A stretch of DNA of 64,000 nt from Marinicella meishanensis (lineage in GTDB: Bacteria > Pseudomonadota > Gammaproteobacteria > Xanthomonadales > Marinicellaceae). The notes beneath the pieces are model-generated. The model had not been told where the DNA came from. It was given only the letters and a program-made list of their open reading frames with translations, and ran no database searches. Both the position numbers and the translations under genes were made by a program. Shown in pieces: positions 1 through 11,043 of this stretch; the stretch's first letter is position 1; each line of letters starts with the position of its first letter. Location: assembly GCF_019931145.1 (NCBI RefSeq), contig NZ_JAIOUV010000003.1, positions 434,001 to 498,000 of the forward strand, written 5' to 3'.

Positions 1-1
1 T

Positions 2-2629
2 AATTTCTTCACCAATAACCAGGTCATTCGGATCAACCCCCAGTCCCAAACTCAAGACATCAATGCCTACAAAAACCTGGTGTTGAATGACAACAACATC
101 CGTTTGCAGGACATCGCCACCATAGAATTGATCAATGGTGAACGTGAGTATGCCAGACACCTCAATCGCAAGTATTCGGTTGGGCTGGAAATTTTCAAAG
201 AATCCACCGCCAACTTGGTGGATGTGGGAGAGCAGGTGTTGGCCACCATCAATGAAATCAGCCAAACCGATCAAATGAGTGGCATCAAATTTGTGTTCTT
301 GAACAACCAAGCCGAAGGGGTGACCAACTCCCTGCGCGACGTGGTGACCGCTGGCATCACCGGCTCCTTGTTGTCGCTGGTGGTGTTGTTTGTGTTCTTG
401 CGCAATTTACCGATGACGCTAATCATTTCCATGTCCATCCCGATTTCAATCATCATCACTTTGGGGGTGTTGTACTTCACCGGCATTTCACTGAACAATT
501 TGTCGTTGATGGGGTTGATGCTGGCGGTGGGCATGCTGGTGGACAATTCGGTGGTGATCACGGAGTCCATCTACACCCAGCGGATGCTGGCGCCGGGCAA
601 CCCCAGAGCGGCCTTGATCAAAGGTGTGAAATTGGTGATCAAACCAGTGATTGCCGGAACCTTGACCACCATTTGTGTGTTTTTGCCGGTGATTGTGGGC
701 GATGGCAACTTATTGGCCATCTTTTTGACCCACGTGGCGGTGGCCATTATCGCTTCATTGGTCATTTCCCTGATGTTGTCCATTTCCGTGGTGCCCATGG
801 CCATTGGGCTGTTTGTGAAAAAACAGCGGATCAAGTCAGGTGGCTTGGAAAACCGGATATTGGAACGCTGGGGGCGGATCAAGAAGCGTTACAAGTTCTT
901 GATGCTGGTGCTGGTGTACGGCGCGGTGTATGTGTTGTCACAACGGCTGGGTATGCCGGCAGAAAATTTCGTGATCTTTGCTTATGTGTCGCTGTTCTTT
1001 TTGTTCAGTATATTCTTGATCCGCAACTACCGGGCCATTCTGACCTATTTCCTGGGACATCGCTGGAAGACATTTTTCTCGGCCATGTTTTTGATTGTTT
1101 TCAGTCTGTCGTTCTTTTTGGTGATGAAACAAGATGACGGCACCGGGCAATCGGTCAGCCGCAATTTTTGGATGCCGTATCACATCAACGGCACCTACAC
1201 CCTGGATCGTTTGAAAAAGGATGTGGACCGCATCGAAGATTACCTGTATGCCAACCAGGAAAAATTCGAAATTGATTCGGTTTATACCTATTACAACGAA
1301 AATGGCTTTGCCTCATCGATGATCACCTTGATTGATGAAGATCTGGCCACCAAAACCGTGGCCCAAGTGAAACAAGAAATCATGGCCGACATGCCTGACA
1401 TCACCGTCGGTGCACCATCGTTCCAATGGCGCAGTAACATGGGTTCACAAGGCATCAAGCTGTATTTGCAGGGTGAGTCGTCAGAATACATGCGACAAGA
1501 AATGCTGGAAGACGTGATGTTCATCTTGCGCAATGTGGAGAAGGTGACCAATGTGCAAGTGGAACAACGCAACAACCGCGAAGAGCTGCAAGTCAATGTC
1601 AACCGTGAACGGGCCTTGAATTTGGGCTTGAACCCCACCACCGTGGCCCAGTCGGTGTCGATTGCCATGCGCGGGATGAACCTGAAGGAGTATGTCTCTG
1701 AAACCGGCGAAATACCGGTCAAGATGCGTTTTTATCAAAAGGGTGAATTCGAAATTGATCAATTGCGGGAATTGCCCATCAAAAATTCCGACGGGGTCAC
1801 GGTGCCGTTGGAAAATGTGGCAGAGATCAAATCCACCAGTTCGCCACGCCGATTGTTCCGCTTGGGGCGGCAGAACTCAATCCAAATTGACCTGGATGTG
1901 GAAGATGAAACCAACGTCAAAGACGTGCGGGAAGCGATCACCCTGGCCTTGGCCAATTATCAATTCCCCACCGGCTATTCGTGGACCTTTAACCTGGAAG
2001 GCCAGGGGGCCAATATCCAGCTGATGGATTTGTTGGCACCGTTCTTGATTGCTTTGGTGGTGATCTTCATGGTCATGGCGGCGATGTTTGAGTCATTGCT
2101 GTTTCCCATGTGTGTATACAACACCATCTTGTTTTCGATCTTGGGCATCTTTTTCTTTTTTGGCATCACTGGCACCACCTTCAACATCATGGCCGGCATC
2201 GGCGCCATGATATTGATTGGCGTGGTGGTCAACAACGGCATTGTGTTGATTGACCACATCAACAACCTCCGGCGAGAAGGCATGAACCGTTTTGATGCGG
2301 TTGTACAAGGTGGTTTGGATCGCATCAGACCGGTGTTGATGACGGTGTCGACCACGGTGGTGGGTTTGTTGCCTTTGAGTATCAGCGTGTCAGCGGTGGG
2401 TGGCGGCAATGGCCCCAGTTACTTCCCCATGGCCCGCGCCATCATTGGCGGCTTGACCTTTTCCACCATCATCTCATTGGTGTTGTTGCCGTGTTTGTAT
2501 TGTTGGTTGGATGACCTGGGTCACTGGGCCAAAGGCCGCTTCAGAACCTGGATGGATCGATTCACCGGGTCCACAAAACCAGCCCAAAATGCTGAGCCGG
2601 TCAGTGCTCAAGCCAATGAATCCGCTTAA
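2..2629 (+). CDS. RND-family efflux permease, 3' part
   Basis: Inner-membrane resistance-nodulation-division permease, which expels substrates using the proton gradient together with a periplasmic adaptor and an outer-membrane channel. The frame is already open at the left edge, so the N-terminus is missing; 875 residues are visible. Seen: the TM4 signature GMLVDNSVVITES near visible residue 178, a large periplasmic loop with the porter sequence TNVQVEQRNN, and the C-terminal half signature VVVNNGIVLIDHINNLRREG. Many hydrophobic segments flank two periplasmic loops, as in the HAE1/AcrB-CusA superfamily. TM4 has the VDN form rather than AcrB's VDD, common in HAE1 relatives. The tail after the last TM is hydrophilic and short. 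Substrate cannot be told; drug or lipophilic efflux is more likely than heavy metal, by inference only. Confidence 0.9.
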   Translation, partial: NFFTNNQVIRINPQSQTQDINAYKNLVLNDNNIRLQDIATIELINGEREYARHLNRKYSVGLEIFKESTANLVDVGEQVLATINEISQTDQMSGIKFVFLNNQAEGVTNSLRDVVTAGITGSLLSLVVLFVFLRNLPMTLIISMSIPISIIITLGVLYFTGISLNNLSLMGLMLAVGMLVDNSVVITESIYTQRMLAPGNPRAALIKGVKLVIKPVIAGTLTTICVFLPVIVGDGNLLAIFLTHVAVAIIASLVISLMLSISVVPMAIGLFVKKQRIKSGGLENRILERWGRIKKRYKFLMLVLVYGAVYVLSQRLGMPAENFVIFAYVSLFFLFSIFLIRNYRAILTYFLGHRWKTFFSAMFLIVFSLSFFLVMKQDDGTGQSVSRNFWMPYHINGTYTLDRLKKDVDRIEDYLYANQEKFEIDSVYTYYNENGFASSMITLIDEDLATKTVAQVKQEIMADMPDITVGAPSFQWRSNMGSQGIKLYLQGESSEYMRQEMLEDVMFILRNVEKVTNVQVEQRNNREELQVNVNRERALNLGLNPTTVAQSVSIAMRGMNLKEYVSETGEIPVKMRFYQKGEFEIDQLRELPIKNSDGVTVPLENVAEIKSTSSPRRLFRLGRQNSIQIDLDVEDETNVKDVREAITLALANYQFPTGYSWTFNLEGQGANIQLMDLLAPFLIALVVIFMVMAAMFESLLFPMCVYNTILFSILGIFFFFGITGTTFNIMAGIGAMILIGVVVNNGIVLIDHINNLRREGMNRFDAVVQGGLDRIRPVLMTVSTTVVGLLPLSISVSAVGGGNGPSYFPMARAIIGGLTFSTIISLVLLPCLYCWLDDLGHWAKGRFRTWMDRFTGSTKPAQNAEPVSAQANESA

Positions 2630-2650
2630 ATCAAACCCGTCAACTCAGGC

Positions 2651-2689
2651 CAGAATGATGCGATTGAATTAATCAATCGCATCATTCTG
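2651..2689. terminator. Perfect 17-bp inverted repeat after the RND gene
   Basis: Arms 2651-2667 and 2673-2689 are perfectly complementary, with a 5-nt loop (ATTAA). It starts 21 nt after the RND stop codon and would make a very stable RNA hairpin. No T-run follows, so it is a stem-loop 3' end or processing barrier rather than a classical intrinsic terminator. Confidence 0.6.
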
Positions 2690-2759
2690 AATTTAGTAAT
2701 GAAGTGGTCTGTCTTTTGCTTTACAATGCGTTTTTTTTTGAACCTAAATGGAGAAAATT

Positions 2760-3365
2760 ATGGGCGTATTGGTAGGCAGAAAAGCACCCAATTTGAAAGG
2801 TGCCGCTGTTTTGGGCAATGGACAAATTGTCGATGATTATAATTTAAAAGAAGCCACTGCCGGCAAACTCAAAGTGGTGTTCTTTTATCCTTTGGATTTC
2901 ACTTTTGTGTGTCCTTCTGAGCTGATTGCATTTGATCGCCGCATGGACGAATTCACCAAGCGCGGTGTGGAAGTGGTGGCGGTTTCAATTGACTCACAAT
3001 TCACCCACAATGCCTGGCGTGACACCCCAATCGAAAAAGGCGGCATTGGACCGGTCAAGTACACCATGTTTGCTGATGTGACCCACAAAGCCTGCAAGAA
3101 ATACGACGTGGAAACCCCCGATGGCGCCGTGGCATTTCGCGCCTCTTTCTTGATTGACCAAGACAATGTGGTGCGTCACCAAGTGGTGAATGATTTGCCT
3201 TTGGGTCGCAACGTGGATGAAATGTTGCGCATGATCGATGCCTTGTTATTCCACAAGAAGCACGGTGAAGTGTGCCCTGCCGGTTGGCAAGAAGGTGACA
3301 AAGGCATGTCAGCCACACCAGAAGGTGTCGCTTCTTACTTGTCGACTGAGTCAGGCAAACTGTAA
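2760..3365 (+). CDS. 2-Cys peroxiredoxin (AhpC/Prx1 type)
   Basis: Thiol peroxidase that reduces hydrogen peroxide and organic peroxides in the cytoplasm. Peroxidatic Cys51 lies in DFTFVCPSE and resolving Cys172 in GEVCPAGW, so it is a typical 2-Cys enzyme; the GGIGPVKY loop and Arg127 are also typical of the Prx1/AhpC group. An upstream ATG at 2748 would add MEKI, but the bases it covers (TGGAGAAA) make a good ribosome-binding site for the ATG at 2760, so the 201-residue form is preferred. It is a single gene with its own terminator. No ahpF lies beside it; the reductant may be thioredoxin, with trxB 3 kb away, which is inference. Confidence 0.95.
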   Translation: MGVLVGRKAPNLKGAAVLGNGQIVDDYNLKEATAGKLKVVFFYPLDFTFVCPSELIAFDRRMDEFTKRGVEVVAVSIDSQFTHNAWRDTPIEKGGIGPVKYTMFADVTHKACKKYDVETPDGAVAFRASFLIDQDNVVRHQVVNDLPLGRNVDEMLRMIDALLFHKKHGEVCPAGWQEGDKGMSATPEGVASYLSTESGKL

Positions 3366-3416
3366 GACTTGATTGGCACATTGCCGACTGCTTGACTGGA
3401 CGGTCAGACCGTTGTG

Positions 3417-3453
3417 ACGGCTTGGAAACCGATGGTTTTCAGGCCGTTTTTTT
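3417..3453 (+). terminator. Intrinsic terminator of the peroxiredoxin gene
   Basis: An ACGGC...GCCGT stem with internal AAACC/GGTTT pairing and a GAT loop is followed by a run of seven T residues ending at 3453. It lies 50 nt past the peroxiredoxin stop. A smaller hairpin (ACGGT-CAG-ACCGT, 3400-3412) precedes it. Confidence 0.8.
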
Positions 3454-3579
3454 GCCCAGGCCTTTGCCTCAAAACAGAAACATGTTAAAAATAAGCCACG
3501 AGCGAGCGGCCCATTTTGTCCAATGTTTGGTTTATGGTCGCTCTTCCATCACCTCAAATCCGGCCCCAAACCTGCATCC

Positions 3580-4104
3580 ATGATCACTTGGCAGACCATC
3601 GAACAAACCCACGCCACTTTGTTGGATGAATTGCAGCAGTTGGTGCCATTGTCCGACTGGCAGCACCCGCCACAGGGCATCAAACCCAGCGGTCACAAGA
3701 CCAAATACGGCATGGCTGATCTGGCTGGTTGGGTGCACATCAATCAGGCCTTCATTGGTTCGAATTGTGGCGGCTTGCTGGAGGCCACCATTCGCCATGA
3801 GCTGGCCCATTTGTGTGTCGGCTTACAGTGTGGTCATGACCACCGGTTCAAGGCCATGGAACGGCGCTTTGAGGCCAATTTTGGACCGCACCTACACGCC
3901 GAAGCCCAACAATTACAACAAGCCATTGGTCATCGATACCTGTTGTTTGCGGAGTTGGCCGATGGTACCGATGTGTTGTTGAAGCGGGTGCACCGGCGGC
4001 ACCGCAAGTACACCCATTATCGACCCGGTTGGTTCCGTTACCTGACCATTGATGGCCAAAAAGTTCAGCGCTTTCGTTATCAGCTGGCGGCCGATCCCGC
4101 TTGA
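3580..4104 (+). CDS. SprT-like zinc metalloprotein
   Basis: SprT-family protein; relatives include E. coli SprT and the protease domain of eukaryotic Spartan. Seen: the zinc-binding HELAH motif at about residue 73 (IRHELAHLCVGLQCGHDHRF) with a further His cluster downstream. The C-terminal part is basic (VHRRHRKYTHYR) and lacks the CxxC zinc ribbon of many SprT proteins. The start at 3580 (MITWQTI) gives 174 residues, close to the family length; an alternative ATG at 3523 would add 19 residues with no better ribosome site. No strong Shine-Dalgarno is seen for either. The cellular role in bacteria is not firmly established. Confidence 0.8.
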   Translation: MITWQTIEQTHATLLDELQQLVPLSDWQHPPQGIKPSGHKTKYGMADLAGWVHINQAFIGSNCGGLLEATIRHELAHLCVGLQCGHDHRFKAMERRFEANFGPHLHAEAQQLQQAIGHRYLLFAELADGTDVLLKRVHRRHRKYTHYRPGWFRYLTIDGQKVQRFRYQLAADPA

Positions 4105-4188
4105 ACGGACCTGTTGATTGATTTTCAGGGATGCCAAGCCGCCACAATTCGGTTATATTGGGGGTCTTCAAAACCGGAATCCGACACC

Positions 4189-5151
4189 ATGTCCATCCAA
4201 ACAACCACCACCTTGTTGCTGTTTCTGTGCTTGGTGGCTTGTCACCAACACAAACCCGAAGCGGCCGCCCCAATGCCGGCATCGACCCCATCTGTCGCCA
4301 CCAACAATTTGACTCCTGGGGCCGTGGTGGCCGCCGCCCAGGCCGATGAATGGCGGGCGTTGGACCCCGAGAACACCCTGTACATTGAATTGGCGAGCGG
4401 CACCGTGGTGGCGGAAATGCGACCCGAGTTGGCCCCGTTGCATGTGGCCAACACCCGCCATCTGGTGCGTCAGGGCGTGTTTGATGGCAGCCAGTTCTAT
4501 CGGGTGATTGATGCCTTTGTGGCCCAAGGTGGGCCGCTGTATGCCGATGAGGCAGAACAGCCCGAATTGGCTGCTGGGGCTTGGGGCGTGCCGGCAGAAT
4601 TCACCAGCAAACAAGCCTTACCGGGTGCCTATTTGCCTTTCAATGGCGCTGATGGTTATGCCGATGAAACCGGCTTTCTACACAGCCAAGCCGTGGGACG
4701 GGATTTGAACACTGGGGAAAGTTGGTTGTTGCATTGTCACGGTGCCTTGGCCATGGGTCGCTCCAATGATTTGCATTCAGGGGCCACAGCCCTGTATGTG
4801 GTCAATGGTCCGGCGCAGCGCTATCTGGATCGCAACACCACGGTGTTCGGTCGGGTCATTGCCGGTATGGAGCATATCCAGGGGCTGCAACGCTCCGCTT
4901 CCCTGCAGGGACCCAACGACCTCAGTGGGGTGAATGAAATCATCCGCATCAGCCTGGCTGCTGACATGCCAAGCGCTGAACGGTGGCCGCTGGTGGTGCT
5001 GGACTCCGCCTCAGCCTCGTTCAAACAATTGCTGGCCTCGCGGCAGAATCGAACAGGAGAGTGGTTTGTCTTCCAACACGATCACATCGACACCTGTGCG
5101 GTCCCCATTCCGGTGAAGCTGTTGAGCAGTGAGGATCAAGGCAAAAATTGA
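4189..5151 (+). CDS. Lipoprotein peptidyl-prolyl isomerase (cyclophilin type)
   Basis: Predicted envelope-located prolyl isomerase assisting protein folding. The N-terminus is a lipoprotein signal with lipobox LVAC (cleavage before Cys18), then an Ala/Pro-rich linker. A cyclophilin fold starts near residue 63: LYIELASGTVVAEMRPELAPLHVANT is typical, and FYRVIDAFVAQGG carries the catalytic Arg-Phe core. The family loop with GALAMGRS, and TTVFGRVIAGME near the end, also match. The product is 320 residues, larger than simple PpiA, with inserts and a C-terminal tail. The start at 4189 is chosen because it gives the lipoprotein signal. The gene converges on aat and its last 16 bp overlap the aat 3' end. 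Confidence 0.85.
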   Translation: MSIQTTTTLLLFLCLVACHQHKPEAAAPMPASTPSVATNNLTPGAVVAAAQADEWRALDPENTLYIELASGTVVAEMRPELAPLHVANTRHLVRQGVFDGSQFYRVIDAFVAQGGPLYADEAEQPELAAGAWGVPAEFTSKQALPGAYLPFNGADGYADETGFLHSQAVGRDLNTGESWLLHCHGALAMGRSNDLHSGATALYVVNGPAQRYLDRNTTVFGRVIAGMEHIQGLQRSASLQGPNDLSGVNEIIRISLAADMPSAERWPLVVLDSASASFKQLLASRQNRTGEWFVFQHDHIDTCAVPIPVKLLSSEDQGKN

Positions 5152-5777
5152 GCAAAGGCTTCGCGGCTGATCAAATGTGCCCCCATGGATTGGAGGTGGG
5201 GGTTGTGCAGTTGACAGTCGAGTAAAGGCAGTCCGTTGTCCAGCAGGAGTTGACACAGGCCCACCATGGCCATCTTTGAGCCATTGGTGAGGCTGGAAAA
5301 CATCGATTCTCCGCACCAAATGGTCTCGGTTTTGACCCCATAAATGCCACCTGCCAATTGGCCGTCAAGTTCCACCTCCAAACAAAAAGCCTGGTCCGCT
5401 GCAAACAAGGCACAATAGGCCTCAATCATTTCCGGGTGAATCCAGGTTCCTTGGTCTTTGCGGGGCACCTGGGCACACTGGGTAATGACCCGATTGAAGT
5501 CCCGATTCAGGTGGTATTGGGGTTGTTGCTGCTGGATGGCTTTGCGCAGACTGCGGCTGATGTGTAACAGCTCAGGCTTCAGCACCATGCGCTCTCTGGG
5601 CGACCACCACAACAGCGGTTCACCCGCTGAGTACCAGGGGAAGATGCCCAGACGGTAGGCTTGTTGCAACCGGTCAATGCTCAAGTCGCCACCAAAACAC
5701 AACAAGCCATCGGGCTCAATCAAGGCCCGACTGACATCCGGAAAAGGCACATCACCATCGATGCAAGGCAGAATCAT
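5136..5777 (-). CDS. aat: Leucyl/phenylalanyl-tRNA--protein transferase
   Basis: Transfers Leu or Phe from its tRNA to N-terminal Arg or Lys of proteins, marking them for ClpS/ClpAP degradation (N-degron pathway). The signature stretch LLCFGGDLSIDRLQQAYRLG, followed by IFPWYSAGEPLLWWSPRERM, is diagnostic, and the C-terminal half has GGIYGVKTETIWCGESMFS and DCQLHNPHLQSMGA. The start at 5777 (MILPCI) gives 213 residues; an upstream in-frame ATG would add 12 atypical residues. It lies downstream of trxB on the same strand, the two being separated by a hairpin. Confidence 0.95.
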   Translation of the reverse strand: MILPCIDGDVPFPDVSRALIEPDGLLCFGGDLSIDRLQQAYRLGIFPWYSAGEPLLWWSPRERMVLKPELLHISRSLRKAIQQQQPQYHLNRDFNRVITQCAQVPRKDQGTWIHPEMIEAYCALFAADQAFCLEVELDGQLAGGIYGVKTETIWCGESMFSSLTNGSKMAMVGLCQLLLDNGLPLLDCQLHNPHLQSMGAHLISREAFAQFLP

Positions 5778-5794
5778 GGTTTCAATATACCATG

Positions 5795-5819
5795 GGTGAG
5801 GTGGGCATGACACCTCACC
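5795..5819. terminator. Hairpin between trxB and aat
   Basis: Perfect 9-bp inverted repeat (5795-5803 and 5811-5819) with a 7-nt loop, lying just after the trxB stop on the minus strand and 18 nt before the aat start. No T-run follows, so it may stabilise trxB mRNA or partly block readthrough rather than terminate fully. Confidence 0.5.
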
Positions 5820-5831
5820 GAGGTGGTGACT

Positions 5832-6806
<975 letters not shown>

Positions 6807-6923
6807 TCAAAGGTAGGCATCTTATACGCAGCGGTGTGGATTGTAAATTAGAATAAATAAGTCATGATGATTGGTTTAATCAAACATGCGGGTCTCTCAG
6901 CACCGCATTGGGGGATAAATCGT

Positions 6924-6953
6924 TTGTTGTGCGGGTCTTGATTACGATAAAAT
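6924..6953 (+). promoter_or_regulatory. Candidate promoter upstream of ald
   Basis: TTGTTG (6924-6929) and TAAAAT (6948-6953) with an 18-bp spacer resemble sigma70 elements. The remaining divergent space from 6789 to 7062 shows no gene. The leader to ald would be about 100 nt and contains short GC-rich palindromes such as CTGCAG, but no riboswitch I recognise. Confidence 0.35.
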
Positions 6954-7062
6954 GGCGGCCTGTGCTGCAGCGCCTGAGGGCCCGATCATACACAGCACAT
7001 CGCGGTCTGTTTTGTGGCGTCAAAATGGATCCATTTCTACACTATTGTGGGGACGCATAAAG

Positions 7063-8121
7063 ATGAAAATTGGTATACCCAAAGAAACCAAAACGCTGGA
7101 AGGTCGTGTGGCCCTGGTTCCAGCAGCCGTGGCCGATTTGGTCCAGTCTGGCAATGAAGTTTACATCCAATCCAGCGCTGGCTTGATGAGTGGCTTTACT
7201 GATGACGACTATGTCAATGCCGGTGCCACCATTGAACCGGATGCCGAAAGCCTGTACCGTTCGGCAGAAATGGTGGTGAAAGTCAAAGAACCGATTGCCG
7301 GTGATTTGCAGTATTTGAGAGAAGATCACTTGTTGTTTTGTTATTTGCACCTGGCGGCCGAGCCGGCTTTGACCCAGTCACTGCTGGACATTGGCTTGAC
7401 TGGTGTGGCCTTTGAGACGGTGGAAGATGCCGATGGGTCTTTGCCCTTGTTGGCGCCCATGAGCATCATCGCCGGCAAGATTGCCACGCAGGTGGGCACC
7501 CACACCTTGCATCACCCCATGGGTGGTAAAGGTTTGTTGCTGGGCGGCTTGCCGTCGACCGAACGTGGCAAAGTGGTGGTTTTGGGCGGCGGTGCCGCCG
7601 GCGGTAATTCAGCCGCCTTGGCCGCAGCCAGCGGGGCCAATGTGGTGGTCTTTGACAAACGCCAGGATCGTTTGGCACAAATGATGGCCATGGGCTCCAA
7701 TGTCACGGCTTTGTATCCTTATCAGGAGTTGGTGGCCAGTGAGATTGCCAATGCCGATCTGGTGATTGGTGCGGTGTTGGTCACCGGTGCCAAAGCCCCC
7801 CATGTGATCACCGAAGAGATGGTCAAAGGCATGGAGCCGGGCTCGGTGATTGCCGACATTTCGGTGGATCAGGGCGGTTGTGTGGCCACCACCCGTCCCA
7901 CCACTTGGGCCGAGCCCACTTTCACCGAACATGGGGTGGTGCACTTTTCTGTGACCAACATGCCCGGTGCGGTGCCTCGCACGTCCACCCATGCCATTTC
8001 AGCGGCCATCTTGCCGTATGTGCAACGCTTGGCACAACCCGACTGGGCCTCGGTAGACTCTTTGCACAAAGGGATCAATGTGCAAGCCGGTCAAATCGTA
8101 CACCCAGCTTTGCTTGGCTGA
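7063..8121 (+). CDS. ald: Alanine dehydrogenase
   Basis: NAD-dependent interconversion of L-alanine and pyruvate plus ammonia. The N-terminus MKIGIPKETKTLEGRVALVP is characteristic; the catalytic Lys is in VKVKEP and the catalytic His in LFCYLHLAAE. The nucleotide-binding glycine-rich loop is VVVLGGGAAGGNSA near residue 170, and DQGGCVATTRPTTW matches the family. The product is 352 residues, slightly short. The start at 7063 has a GGGGA ribosome site 8 nt upstream; a longer reading from 6952 would add unrelated sequence. It is followed 52 nt later by ftsK on the same strand. Confidence 0.93.
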   Translation: MKIGIPKETKTLEGRVALVPAAVADLVQSGNEVYIQSSAGLMSGFTDDDYVNAGATIEPDAESLYRSAEMVVKVKEPIAGDLQYLREDHLLFCYLHLAAEPALTQSLLDIGLTGVAFETVEDADGSLPLLAPMSIIAGKIATQVGTHTLHHPMGGKGLLLGGLPSTERGKVVVLGGGAAGGNSAALAAASGANVVVFDKRQDRLAQMMAMGSNVTALYPYQELVASEIANADLVIGAVLVTGAKAPHVITEEMVKGMEPGSVIADISVDQGGCVATTRPTTWAEPTFTEHGVVHFSVTNMPGAVPRTSTHAISAAILPYVQRLAQPDWASVDSLHKGINVQAGQIVHPALLG

Positions 8122-8173
8122 ATGGATGCCGTGAATGATGGATTGATTGTTGAGGCATTTGGGCTTATCCTTA

Positions 8174-10483
8174 ATGCTTCAACCCCAGTCATCTGAAATC
8201 ATTTTGAATCGCGTTTCAAAACAAGTCAAAAACCGGGTCAGGGAGTCCATGGTGTTCATCATCGTGCCAGTGGCCATTTATTTCCTGCTCTCTCTGGCCA
8301 CGTACCACCCACAAGACCCGGGTTCATTTGCCACCTCTGACGTCAATAAAATCAACAACTTGGGCGGCCTGACCGGCGCTTACATTGCTGACTTTTTGCT
8401 GCATTTCATGGGCTATTTTGCCTATTTCATCCCCATGGGCTTGTTGTACATTGCCTGGCGCTTGTACCAAGACCCGTCTGACCAGGAAGACAACTGGTTG
8501 GACACCGCCATCAAATTCCTTGGTTTTGTGGCCACCTTGCTCACCGGTTGTGGCTTGTCGCATTTACACGCCGACACTGGGGCCATGCCATTTTCCGGCG
8601 GTGGCATCGTCGGTGATGTGGTCGGCAGTTCGGTGTATGCTGGTTTTGGCGAAGTGGGAGCCACCTTGATATTGGTGGCCACCTTTTTGGCGGGCATCAC
8701 TTTGTTCACAGGTTTGTCGTGGATTGGACTGGCCGATAAAGTGGGACAGTTGACGGTGAAGTTTGTGCATTGGCTGGTCATGAAGTGGGATCACTTCAAG
8801 GATTGGCACGCCGGTAAAAAAGCCCGCACCGAGCGCGAGGTGGTGCGCAAGATTGACGCCGAACACCAGCAAAAACGTGAGCCCATTGTGATCGAACAGT
8901 TCGACCACGAAGTGGTGGAGAGCAAGCGTTCCAGCAAGGAAAAACAGATGAACCTGTTCCATGCCTTGCCGGCCGGTAAATTGCCGCCTTTGTCTTTGTT
9001 GGACACCCCATCCAGTCAGGAATTCGGTTATTCCAATGAAGAGTTGGAGGTGCTGTCTCGCCAACTCGAATTGAAGTTGGCTGACTACAAAGTCAAAGCC
9101 GAGGTGGTGGGGGTCTATCCGGGACCGGTGATCACCCGCTTTGAAGTGAATCCTTCGGCCGGTATCAAGGCCAGCAAAATCATGGGTTTGGCCAAAGACC
9201 TGGCGCGTGGCCTGTCGATCACCAGTGTGCGGATTGTGGACGTGATTCCAGGCAAGCCCTATATTGGCATCGAAATTCCCAATGCCAGCCGTGAAATCGT
9301 GTATTTGAGCGAAATTTTACGCTCGGTCAGTTTTGACAAGTCCCGCTCGCCATTGACTTTGGCCATGGGTAAAAGCATCGGCGGCAATCCGGTGATTGCC
9401 GACATCGCCAAAATGCCCCACTTGTTGGTGGCCGGTACCACTGGGTCGGGTAAATCGGTGGCGGTCAATTCGATGATCATTTCATTGTTATACAAAGCCA
9501 GCCCCGAACAAGTGCGCATGATCATGGTTGATCCGAAGATGTTGGAGTTGTCGATTTACGAGGGCATACCGCATTTGTTGGCACCGGTGGTCACCGACAT
9601 GAAAGAGGCGGCCAATGCTTTGCGTTGGTGTGTGGCCGAAATGGAACGCCGCTATAAATTGATGGCGGCCATGGGGGTGCGCAACTTGGCCGGTTTCAAC
9701 AAGAAAATTCAAAAGGCCATGGATGCCGGTGAACCGATCATGGATCCATTTTTCGATGAAGCCAGTGCCCCAATTGGCGCAGTGCATGAAGCTTTGAAGC
9801 CACTGCCGTTCATCGTGGTGATCATTGATGAATTTGCCGACATGATGATGATCGTGGGCAAAAAAGTGGAGGAGTTGATTGCCCGTTTGGCCCAAAAAGC
9901 CCGGGCTGCCGGGGTGCATTTGGTGTTGGCCACCCAACGGCCTTCGGTGGATGTGATCACTGGCTTGATCAAAGCCAACATTCCGACCCGCATGGCGTTC
10001 CAAGTGTCTTCCCGCATCGATTCACGCACCATCTTGGATCAGGGTGGGGCAGAAATGTTGTTGGGCCACGGTGACATGTTGTATTTACCGCCGGGCAAAG
10101 CCCAGCCAGACCGGGTGCACGGTGCCTTCGTCGATGACCATGAAGTGCATTCGGTGGTCAATTACCTGACCACCCATTATGATGCCGATTATCAGGAAGG
10201 CATTTTGGACAATGTGCAGTTGACCGATGATGGCCAGATGTTGAATGAGACCGGCTTGCCCGAAAAAGCCGAGTCGGACGTGGATGAGCTCTATGACAAA
10301 GCCGTGTTTGTGGTGACCGAAAGCCGCAAAGCCTCGATTTCATACGTCCAACGTCGCTTGCGGGTCGGTTACAACCGCGCCGCCACCATCGTTGAGCAGC
10401 TGGAAGAAAATGGCGTGGTTTCAGCCCCGGCGCACAACGGTGCCCGAGAGGTGTTGGCGCCGCCACCGCCATCGGTTGAATGA
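8174..10483 (+). CDS. ftsK: DNA translocase FtsK
   Basis: Septum-associated ATP-driven DNA pump that clears the chromosome terminus and activates XerCD dimer resolution. Layout: N-terminal segment with four membrane helices (residues ~25-190), a short charged linker, then the motor: Walker [13 protein letters not shown] near residue 420, Walker [15 protein letters not shown] near 546, and [20 protein letters not shown]. The C-terminal gamma winged helix is [20 protein letters not shown], which reads KOPS-like sites. The linker is short compared with the E. coli protein. Start: ATG 8174 (769 residues) is preferred; a TTG at 8147 is also open. It overlaps the next gene by 4 bp (ATGA). Confidence 0.95.
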   Translation: MLQPQSSEIILNRVSKQVKNRVRESMVFIIVPVAIYFLLSLATYHPQDPGSFATSDVNKINNLGGLTGAYIADFLLHFMGYFAYFIPMGLLYIAWRLYQDPSDQEDNWLDTAIKFLGFVATLLTGCGLSHLHADTGAMPFSGGGIVGDVVGSSVYAGFGEVGATLILVATFLAGITLFTGLSWIGLADKVGQLTVKFVHWLVMKWDHFKDWHAGKKARTEREVVRKIDAEHQQKREPIVIEQFDHEVVESKRSSKEKQMNLFHALPAGKLPPLSLLDTPSSQEFGYSNEELEVLSRQLELKLADYKVKAEVVGVYPGPVITRFEVNPSAGIKASKIMGLAKDLARGLSITSVRIVDVIPGKPYIGIEIPNASREIVYLSEILRSVSFDKSRSPLTLAMGKSIGGNPVIADIAKMPHLLVAGTTGSGKSVAVNSMIISLLYKASPEQVRMIMVDPKMLELSIYEGIPHLLAPVVTDMKEAANALRWCVAEMERRYKLMAAMGVRNLAGFNKKIQKAMDAGEPIMDPFFDEASAPIGAVHEALKPLPFIVVIIDEFADMMMIVGKKVEELIARLAQKARAAGVHLVLATQRPSVDVITGLIKANIPTRMAFQVSSRIDSRTILDQGGAEMLLGHGDMLYLPPGKAQPDRVHGAFVDDHEVHSVVNYLTTHYDADYQEGILDNVQLTDDGQMLNETGLPEKAESDVDELYDKAVFVVTESRKASISYVQRRLRVGYNRAATIVEQLEENGVVSAPAHNGAREVLAPPPPSVE

Positions 10484-11025
10484 ATCACGGCATCATGATG
10501 CGCTTTCACCACACAGTATTTGTCATCCTGGGCCTGTTCACCGGCGGTAATGTTACCGCGCAAATGGAACGGTTCAAGCCCGGACCGACCATCCCCGGTT
10601 ATGGCCTGATTGCTGACGTGCCTGGGGCGCAGACATTGCCAGCCGATGCCCACTTCAAAATCAGTTTTGACGTCGCCAAACCAGGCGCCGAAGCGGCGGT
10701 GAATCGCCAAATCGACAGCACGGCCCGTTTCATCAACATGCACACCGCTGCAGGCGTACCCGTGGAACGCATTCAATTGGCTGTGGTGATTCACGGCGGA
10801 GCGGTCAAAGACGTCGCCCAAGCGACCACACCCAACACCAACCCCAATGCCCCGTTGATTGAAATTTTGCAGCAGCATGGGGTGAAGTTTTATGTGTGCG
10901 GCCAAAGCGCCGCTTATTATGGGGTGGGTGCCGAGGATTTATTGCCTGGGGTTGAGCTGTCTTTGTCGGCCATGACGGCCCATGCCTTGTTGCAGCAACA
11001 AGGCTACACCCTGAATCCTTTCTGA
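10480..11025 (+). CDS. Exported DsrE-like protein
   Basis: DsrE/DsrF-fold protein predicted to be periplasmic. A signal peptide is seen (hydrophobic core [13 protein letters not shown], probable cleavage after NVTA). The mature part has the family features [14 protein letters not shown], the cysteine-bearing [15 protein letters not shown], and the end [18 protein letters not shown]. DsrE proteins are linked to sulfur handling, but exported single-copy members have no settled function. The start at 10480 overlaps the ftsK stop; ATG 10495 or 10498 would give a more compact signal peptide. In E. coli lolA follows ftsK; here lolA lies 10 kb further on. Confidence 0.75.
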   Translation: MNHGIMMRFHHTVFVILGLFTGGNVTAQMERFKPGPTIPGYGLIADVPGAQTLPADAHFKISFDVAKPGAEAAVNRQIDSTARFINMHTAAGVPVERIQLAVVIHGGAVKDVAQATTPNTNPNAPLIEILQQHGVKFYVCGQSAAYYGVGAEDLLPGVELSLSAMTAHALLQQQGYTLNPF

Positions 11026-11043
11026 AAAACCGCCGCAGCTGTC

